Source: Planctomyces sp.
GTDB taxonomy: Bacteria > Planctomycetota > Planctomycetia > Planctomycetales > Planctomycetaceae
Direction: 5' to 3'
DNA: 34,770 nt
Assembly (NCBI GenBank): GCA_013822855.1
Contig: PNLE01000020.1
Coordinates: forward strand, 1-34,770
Positions 28,560-34,770 of this stretch are shown here, in pieces. Position numbers and translations under genes: made by a program. The stretch's first letter is position 1, and each line of letters opens with the position of its first letter. Below the pieces are notes generated by a model. The model was not told the origin of the DNA, ran no database searches, and saw nothing but the letters and a program-made list of their open reading frames with translations.

Positions 28560-30836
28560 CTAGGCAGCGGGTGGAGGTGTGGTGGCTGCGGGTGGTGCCT
28601 GACCATCGGCGGCCGGGGCGGCGTTGGGATCAACGGCTTCCGTGGGTGTCACCGAAGGATCGGTGACAGGACGATCTTTTTCGGGCGTCGGCTTCCAGGC
28701 GAACTGGACGACAAAGTTCGTCATGTGGATCTTGCGGGGGCTGTTGATCGCCTCGGGGGGAAGCTGGGTGTCGATGACGCGGCCACCGCCGGGACTGACC
28801 ATCGGCGAAGTGGGCGAGCCGGGGCCACCGCCACCCGGTGGCACATAACCGACCTCACCACCTGAGCCGCCGGGTGAGAAACCGGGCGAAAAACCAGGAC
28901 TGAAGCCCCCACCGGGCTGGCCACTCCGGCCCGATCGAGCGGCGTTGCTGGCATTGGCCATATCGGGCCGGCCCATGGGATAATAGTCGATCAGCACGAA
29001 GGGATCGGCCTTGACGGTGGCGTAGCCGATGCCGAGCTGCCCGACGGGTGTCTCAATCGTCTGACCGGTGACGGGATCGGTTCGTTTGACGATGAATTGC
29101 TGGAGGTTCTTCAGCAAAGTGTTCACGACATACCCAGTTCCCTGACCCCGCACGGGATCCTCGGGGGCGTGGTGGAAGTGGACACCATGCAGCGTGAAGA
29201 CATAGCCTGGCCCGGTGGGCCCCGTCTTGCGGGCCTCGGACTTGTCGTAGGTCGAGAAATACTGCGGCGAGACCTTGGCCAGTTGGGCCGGATCGTTGAA
29301 CCAGGTGGCCAGGTCGTCGTACTTCTTCGAGGTGACCGAGCGGAGCGAGATGCGGTTCATCATCTCGATACGGGTCTCGTCGAGCTGCTCGGCACTTTCG
29401 TCGCGGGGCAGGCACTCGTCGATCGCCTTGTAGATTTCGAGCCAGTTGGCCCTGGTATCGAGGGCACTGACCAGCTTGACACCACGTTCCTTTGCCGCCG
29501 CATTGCGGGTTTCCTGCGCGGAGTATTCGCCTTTGAGCTTCCCAGCATGATCAGCGACTTCCTTTGCCTTCGACTCGGCCGTGCCAAAGCGAGCCGTGCT
29601 GACGGACTGGGCCACGTTGCCGTAGCCTGCGACCGAGGTGGCCAAACCAAAGAGCAGTACAGCCGCCGCAGCGACAGCCCACGGCTTTTTGCGACGAATC
29701 TTGCGCGCGACGATAATCTCCGGCGGCAACAGCGAGGTGTGGATCTGCGTCAGACCTAGCAGCTGCAGTGCCAAGCCGTAGGGGCCGCTGAAGGTGAGGA
29801 TGTTGTCGTGGAACAGCGGCGCGGTGAGGACACTATCACCCACGGCACTGGGGAAGGTGTCGATCTTCTCGACTTCATAATTCAGGTTCTGCTGCAGGAA
29901 CTTCGCCAACCCTGCGAGCTTGAAGCCGTTGCCCAGGCCGACAAGCTTCGTGATCTTCGCCGAGCGGTTCACGCTGGAGAAGAAGCCGATGGATCGCTGG
30001 ATCTCGTTGACATAGTCATTGAAGACAGGCCGCATCGCCTGGAAGACCGCCTTGGGATCGGGCGATTTGGTGGCGTTGCACTTGAGGTGTTCGGCTTTGG
30101 CGAAGGTCAGCTTCATTTCGCGGGTGAGGGCGCGGGTGAAGTGGTTGCCGCCGATGGGGACGTTGCGGGTCCAGATCTTCTTGCCGTTGGTGACGATGAG
30201 CGTGGTCTGGTCGCAGCCCATGTCCAGGGCGACGACGTATTCGTCATCCGGCGGCTCGACGGCATCTTCGGAGGGATTCTTGCGGAGACCGAGACGGTCG
30301 TACCACAGGAAGTTGTAGACGGCCAACGGTGCGATCTGCACCAGTTCCAACTCCAGCTTCCGCTGGTTGAACGGCCACATGTGATGCTCGATGTCGTCCC
30401 GCTTCATGGCGAAGAGGCCGACTTCCGCATCCAAGAGGAAGCCCCCTTCCGCGACGGAGGAACCCATCGGCTGGTAATCCCAGATCACATCCTCGAGCTG
30501 GAAGGGGATCTGCTGGCGGGCTTCGTATTTCACGATCTCCGCCACCTTGGATTCTTCCACGGGGGGGAGCTGGATGAACTTGAGGAGCGACTTGGCACCC
30601 GGCAACGAAATCGCCAACAGATCGCCCTGGGTCTGATTCCGCCCGAGGAACGTTTTGAGGGCTTCCGAAATGAGTTCGTCCGGGTCGGCATCGGGCTGGC
30701 TGAGCAGCTTGGGATGCGGGACGTAATCGAACGCCATCGCGAAGACCTGGTTCGAGGCCTCGGCGTATCTCAGCTTGATGGCCTTGAGACCGGCCTGTCC
30801 GATTTCGATACCCCAGGCGGATTTCAGGTCGGCCAT
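28560..30836 (-). CDS. pilM: PilM-PilN fusion protein of a type IV pilus/type II secretion-like platform
   Basis: A 758-residue protein in two parts. Residues 1-360 are a PilM-type actin-like ATPase fold: IEIGQAGLKAIKL (10-22), ESKVAEIVKYEARQQIPF (95-112), the phosphate motif ALDMGCDQTTLIV (203-215) and GLGNGFKLAGL (300-310). Residues 368-373 (SLLPPE) begin the PilN signature, followed by basic residues, a transmembrane helix (about 385-404) and a helical periplasmic part (420-500). In classic systems PilM and PilN are separate and PilM binds the PilN N-terminus SLLPPE-like region; here they are joined. A Gly/Pro-rich linker (640-690) carries FSPG repeats and GYVPP. GGAG nine bases upstream supports ATG 30836. 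Confidence 0.85.
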   Translation of the reverse strand: MADLKSAWGIEIGQAGLKAIKLRYAEASNQVFAMAFDYVPHPKLLSQPDADPDELISEALKTFLGRNQTQGDLLAISLPGAKSLLKFIQLPPVEESKVAEIVKYEARQQIPFQLEDVIWDYQPMGSSVAEGGFLLDAEVGLFAMKRDDIEHHMWPFNQRKLELELVQIAPLAVYNFLWYDRLGLRKNPSEDAVEPPDDEYVVALDMGCDQTTLIVTNGKKIWTRNVPIGGNHFTRALTREMKLTFAKAEHLKCNATKSPDPKAVFQAMRPVFNDYVNEIQRSIGFFSSVNRSAKITKLVGLGNGFKLAGLAKFLQQNLNYEVEKIDTFPSAVGDSVLTAPLFHDNILTFSGPYGLALQLLGLTQIHTSLLPPEIIVARKIRRKKPWAVAAAAVLLFGLATSVAGYGNVAQSVSTARFGTAESKAKEVADHAGKLKGEYSAQETRNAAAKERGVKLVSALDTRANWLEIYKAIDECLPRDESAEQLDETRIEMMNRISLRSVTSKKYDDLATWFNDPAQLAKVSPQYFSTYDKSEARKTGPTGPGYVFTLHGVHFHHAPEDPVRGQGTGYVVNTLLKNLQQFIVKRTDPVTGQTIETPVGQLGIGYATVKADPFVLIDYYPMGRPDMANASNAARSGRSGQPGGGFSPGFSPGFSPGGSGGEVGYVPPGGGGPGSPTSPMVSPGGGRVIDTQLPPEAINSPRKIHMTNFVVQFAWKPTPEKDRPVTDPSVTPTEAVDPNAAPAADGQAPPAATTPPPAA

Positions 30837-31787
30837 GGTGAGAACTCCTTCAGTCTGATCATCTCGGCTGTGTTCACAGAAACGGAACCCATGGCAAGGG
30901 GGCCACTTGAGCCGCCAGCTAGGATTGTTCGTGAAATTCTCGGTGTGCGCTACGTCGTTATCTGGGCTTCTGCTGGAGACATCTACAGGAACGGAGCAAC
31001 CCCATCAGCAGCCTCCCCTACGGAAACAGGCATTCTGATGTGGGGCGAGACTGCGGGAAACATGAAGTTTCGGAAAACACGAATGTTCGGAAGAAATGCG
31101 GCCATGGAGGCGAATGGCAACGGGAAAGTACGGAGAACAACTGCTGACAGCAAAAAGATAGGTTCAAACTTACGCGGAAAACCGGCGAATATCCAGAATC
31201 GAGCAGGACGGAATCATCCCATGCGGAGCCATGAAACAAGGGTTGAGGGCGTTTTCAGAGGATCAATCGTTCCCATTGAAAATACGCGTCGGCACCCCTC
31301 AGCGTGGGTTTCTCATCATTCCACAGTACTGCCGACGGCTGCCGGAAGTCAATAAGTGACGACCGTGGTTCGGTTTACGCTGCACAACTTCAGGCATGAG
31401 CTTCCGCCTGCGAGGATCGCACCTCTTCGGCCCATGGTTCCTGTTCAACCCATGACACCCCTCAGCTGACCAACGAATCCGCGCTCAATGTGCCCACCAG
31501 AAGCCTTCGGACGCCGAAGGATGCCAAAGCTTTGGATGCCGCCTGGCATCCGCATGGTTCCCGAAAAATCGCCATTCCCGCCACAATCGGTCGCGAGGGG
31601 ACTCGCTCCTGCGGTGAATGTGATTCCATCGACTTCCAGTAGGAATGCTCATTCCTGTCGATTCTCTGGAGAGTTGCCTCGGGAACCTTCATGATCGTGC
31701 GGGACAAGATCGCCTCTTCCTCACGCCTGCGACGCGGGATCAGCCCCCGGCGCGGAACTTCAGCCGCAGAGTGGCCCTACCCGCACC
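30837..31787. other. Long gene-free stretch upstream of the PilM operon and the GH38-like gene
   Basis: No gene is supported on either strand. It lies between divergent genes and should hold promoters for both, which I cannot place. The left part is unremarkable; 31503-31662 holds a cluster of stem-loops described separately. Confidence 0.55.
31503..31662. other. Cluster of four stem-loops
   Basis: Perfect small hairpins follow each other: 31503-31509 with 31513-31519 (7 bp), the palindrome 31523-31534 (CCAAAGCTTTGG), 31533-31539 with 31544-31550 (7 bp), and a composite stem in which 31628-31633 pairs with 31657-31662 and 31641-31647 with 31650-31656. They lie 125-285 bases before the GH38-like start and may be part of its leader, or a degenerate repeat. 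Confidence 0.6.
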
Positions 31788-34770
31788 ATGAAACCATGCA
31801 CCCAAGTCTATGTCCTGATCCCGTCCCACAGCCTGGAGGACTTTCCCCAGGATCTGGGCGAGGAGGCGGCGGCCAGCCTGCTGGAAGCCTTCGCTCTGGC
31901 GTGGCACCCGGCTTTGGTGGCATCAACGGGACGCATCCCGCAGTGGTATCGGGCCGACTCGCCGCCGGAGCCCGCTTTGGGCCAACTGCTGATCCTTCCC
32001 CAGCCCTCCGAGGATTGGTTTCCCTACGACTGGCCGGAGCGGCTCGAAAAAGCCGGCGCGATGTTGCTGCGGACGGTCGCTCCGCGCGATGAGAACCTGC
32101 GACTCCTGAAAGACTTGCTCCAAAGTTCTTCCGACACGCCCTCGCCGATCGACGCGACTGTGTCGGAGGCAGTGAGCGATTCAACCGCTGAAGAGCCGGG
32201 GGATGTCCAGGCATCGCTGGGTGATCCAATCGCCGATGCTGTCGGGATCGATGGTGCGCCTTACTTTGAAGAGAACGCCCGGGAGGCCGTCGCCGATTTT
32301 CTGGCTTTGGGGACGACCATCCTGCAATTGGAACTCCTCTCGCGGCAGATGCGGCACTTCAGCAGCCTCGATGAAATCATCCTGCAGCAGCGGAGCGTCC
32401 AAGCGGCCCGGGACATCGTGAGTGGCGACTTCGCCAAATGCCGCGACCAGTTGGCGAGTGCCTTCGAGAACCTGCTGGAAACCCGTGAGCGTTTTTATCC
32501 CAACGAAATCGCGCTTCTGGATCTATGCCTCGTGCCCCACGATCTCACGAGCGAGCAGTTGTCGCAGGCGGTGAAAGATCTCTTCCGACCGGTGACCCAA
32601 CCGCTGGGCATGCGGCCCGCTGTCAACTTTCTGCCGGGTTCTTTGGCGGAATCGAGATTGCTCCGACTGGCGAACGACGAACTCCAATCCGTCACGACGA
32701 ACGAGGCGGCACCATCTGCCGAGCAGGTGGCACCCACCACACTTCGCAGCCTGCTCGCCGAGGGGGCCGTCGATGTTCTCGGTGGAGAAGCCGTGGAGCT
32801 ATGCAGCCCGCTGTTGCCGGTCGATGCCTGGTTGCGGAACTGGTTTGAGGGTCAGCGGCTTTCCCGCGAGGCCTTGGGGCAGGCTCCCGCTGTCTATGCC
32901 CGTAGGGCGTTTGGTTTTGTGCCACAGCTGCCAGGAGTCCTCAGCCAGACGGCGTACGTTGGTGCGCTTCATGTGCTGCTCGATGACGGGATCTACCCTG
33001 ACGAGGAGTTCAGCAATTTCCGGTGGGAGGGGTGCGATGGCGCCGCCGTGACGGCGTTCTCCCGCATCCCGTTGCCAGCCCAATCGGCGGGAGCTTTTTT
33101 GCGACTGGCCAGCCGGATGGGCGAGGCACTCGATGCGGATGGACACCCGGCGATCGCCTTCGCCCGCTGGCCGGAGGTGCAGACGCCTTGGTTCCACGAT
33201 TTGAAGCGGGCCGCGACCTTCGCTCCCGTTCTGGGAAAGTTCGTGACTTGCCGGTCGTTTCTGGAAGGGATCGTCCATCCCGATCACATCCGCCGACATC
33301 CTGCGGGCGAGTACTTCTCGCCACGCCTGGTGCAAGCCGTCGCCGCCCGGGAGAAGGACCCCATTTCGCGGCCCGGCCAAGGCTGGAAGCAGCAGCGGCT
33401 GTTCGACGCCTGGCAATGGTGCCAATGCTTGTCGACACTGCTTTCGCCTTCAACAGCCAGCGAAGGCAATAATCCGGCCACTCTCGGCGAGGGGGCGAGA
33501 TGGTCGGCGTCCATCGAAGAATTCTTCCGGCCACATCAGGCGATCACAACCAAATCATCAGTGGTCGTGGAGACAACCGAAGCTGCCGGCGAGATGGAAT
33601 CCGTCTGGTCGGCCGAGGATGCACTGCAACGAGCCGGGCATGCTCTGGCGGCCCGCCTGGGAGTCGTTGCCCATCGCGTTCCTGATTCGGTCGGCGGCGC
33701 ACCGGCACCGCGATCGCTGGGAACGCTGCTCTTCAATCCCGCACCGTTCGCGCGAGCCGTTCCGCACGATCTGAATGCGGGCGACGATGCGCAGGTTCCG
33801 CCGTGCGGGTATTTGTGGATCGCGAAAGATGGTGCCGTGCCATCCCAGACGGAGCGCGGCAAGCGTGCTTCCAAGCCGCGCGTCACATACTCCGAGGGAG
33901 TCCTCTCGAACGAGCATTTCGAAGTCGTGTTCCATCCCGAAACCGGCGGTATCGCGCGCATCAGAAGGCACGATCAGCGGGAGAACCGCCTCAGTCTGCA
34001 GATCGCCCGCCGGTTCTCCCGCGAGCGCAGCATCAAACTCGGCCCCGATCCCGACGACGAGGTGATCAAAACCGCTTACTCCGAGATGCGCGGCGGCGAG
34101 CTGTCGATCCTCGCCCAGGATGAGCAATCGATCACCATCCGCTCGCTGGGGGATGTCATCGATCAGGCCAAGGGGGAACGCATCTGCTACTACACGCTCG
34201 ATGTCACCCTGCGGGCGGGGTCGTTGCGCGCCGAGATCGACCTCAAGCTATTAGAGTTGGCCCCTTTCGACGGCGATCCGTGGAACAACTATATCGCCGC
34301 GCGCTTCGCCTTCGGCAACGAGATGGCCGCTGTTTCGCGATCCGTCCTGGGAAGCGTGCATGGCGCGGGCAGCGAACGTTTCGAGGCCCCCGAATTCGTC
34401 GAGATCTGCGACGGCACCTTGAGGGCCACCATCCTGCCGCATGGCCGTCCGTTCTTCCGCAAAACCGGGCCCCGCATGATCGATGGCCTGATGGTCGTCT
34501 CGGGCGAATCGGCCCGCCGGTTCGCGTGGACCATCGCGGTGGATGACGCGCACCCGGCCCGGCTTACCCAGGAGGTCATGTCGCCGCTGGTGCGCATCCC
34601 CGAAGTGATCGCTCCCTCCACCGGCAACTCCGCCTTCTTCGTGCAATGCCCGGCCCGGCAAGTGATGATCACCTCCTGGCAGGCGGGAATCGTTCCCTGG
34701 CCGCTCCCGGCGGCAGAAACAGATCCTGATTCCACCCCGGAGGCGCATCAGACATCGCAGGCGCATACCG
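31788..34770 (+). CDS. Large GH38-like (alpha-mannosidase-related) protein, incomplete at the right edge
   Basis: The frame from ATG 31788 is open to the last base (about 994 codons, no stop). The middle has FSNFRWEGCDGAAVTAFSRIP (quoted in part), which recalls the WEG-DG strand of GH38 catalytic domains, and the later part has SNEHFEVVFHPETGG and ENRLSLQIARRFS, typical of the GH38 C-terminal beta-sandwich. The N-terminus (VYVLIPSHSLEDFPQDL) does not show the usual H-D metal motif that I would expect at the start of a GH38 barrel. It may be a divergent family or an inactive relative. No signal peptide and no clear Shine-Dalgarno are seen. Confidence 0.65.
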   Translation, partial: MKPCTQVYVLIPSHSLEDFPQDLGEEAAASLLEAFALAWHPALVASTGRIPQWYRADSPPEPALGQLLILPQPSEDWFPYDWPERLEKAGAMLLRTVAPRDENLRLLKDLLQSSSDTPSPIDATVSEAVSDSTAEEPGDVQASLGDPIADAVGIDGAPYFEENAREAVADFLALGTTILQLELLSRQMRHFSSLDEIILQQRSVQAARDIVSGDFAKCRDQLASAFENLLETRERFYPNEIALLDLCLVPHDLTSEQLSQAVKDLFRPVTQPLGMRPAVNFLPGSLAESRLLRLANDELQSVTTNEAAPSAEQVAPTTLRSLLAEGAVDVLGGEAVELCSPLLPVDAWLRNWFEGQRLSREALGQAPAVYARRAFGFVPQLPGVLSQTAYVGALHVLLDDGIYPDEEFSNFRWEGCDGAAVTAFSRIPLPAQSAGAFLRLASRMGEALDADGHPAIAFARWPEVQTPWFHDLKRAATFAPVLGKFVTCRSFLEGIVHPDHIRRHPAGEYFSPRLVQAVAAREKDPISRPGQGWKQQRLFDAWQWCQCLSTLLSPSTASEGNNPATLGEGARWSASIEEFFRPHQAITTKSSVVVETTEAAGEMESVWSAEDALQRAGHALAARLGVVAHRVPDSVGGAPAPRSLGTLLFNPAPFARAVPHDLNAGDDAQVPPCGYLWIAKDGAVPSQTERGKRASKPRVTYSEGVLSNEHFEVVFHPETGGIARIRRHDQRENRLSLQIARRFSRERSIKLGPDPDDEVIKTAYSEMRGGELSILAQDEQSITIRSLGDVIDQAKGERICYYTLDVTLRAGSLRAEIDLKLLELAPFDGDPWNNYIAARFAFGNEMAAVSRSVLGSVHGAGSERFEAPEFVEICDGTLRATILPHGRPFFRKTGPRMIDGLMVVSGESARRFAWTIAVDDAHPARLTQEVMSPLVRIPEVIAPSTGNSAFFVQCPARQVMITSWQAGIVPWPLPAAETDPDSTPEAHQTSQAHT

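Noticed and set aside
29808-31355. A 515-codon plus-strand frame opposite PilM and running into the gap
   Set aside because: The part beyond 30836 has no protein-like character and the rest mirrors PilM.

Overview
The window looks like a piece of a planctomycete chromosome with fairly high G+C. The evidence is a DUF1559 protein with a prepilin-type N-terminus, a twin-arginine DUF1501 protein, long secreted or membrane proteins, a PilM-like protein fused to a PilN-like part and followed by glycine-rich partners, and a large GH38-like protein. I cannot name the genus. Functions are assigned by reading motifs, without any database search.

Left edge (1-2153). Two DNA methyltransferases (386-1210 D12/Dam-like class alpha; 1266-2021 class beta N4/N6) stand just left of a 3' half-tRNA (2036-2082) that folds as the anticodon arm, T arm and acceptor 3' strand of tRNA-Asp(GTC). 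The fragment lies after the methyltransferase stop codon, with no 5' half beside it. I read it as the right attachment scar of an integrated element whose body, integrase and intact tRNA lie to the left. A 15-bp-stem terminator (2105-2153) follows.

2154-5378 is lighter in G+C by eye. On the minus strand it carries a 52-aa two-helix membrane protein, a DUF1559 pseudopilin-like gene with an excellent terminator, a frameshifted relative of the 52-aa gene, an ArsR-type regulator with a His-rich tail, and a DUF423 membrane protein.

5654-18574 is mostly housekeeping and envelope genes. A secreted beta-helix protein reads rightward. A leftward run follows: SpoT/MESH1-like HD hydrolase, M24 peptidase, cytidylate kinase, DJ-1/PfpI protein. 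Then come rightward carB, a DUF1501 protein and a large multi-helix glycosyltransferase-like protein.

18699-24124 is a leftward series: icd, a RicT/PSP1-like protein, nadD, a HemW-like radical SAM enzyme and a chorismate-lyase-fold protein. Two foldback (MITE-like) repeats sit in its intergenic gaps.

24395-30836 is the most distinctive locus: a leftward three-gene operon of a PilM-PilN fusion, a PilO-like protein and a third one-helix protein of unknown family. All three share Gly-rich linkers with a GGYTPP or GYVPP motif. It is probably the inner-membrane platform of a planctomycete type IV pilus or type II secretion-like machine, which the DUF1559 pseudopilin elsewhere in the window might use. 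A strong stem-loop terminator ends it.

The right edge holds a long gene-free stretch with a cluster of stem-loops (31503-31662), then a GH38-like gene that runs off the window still open.
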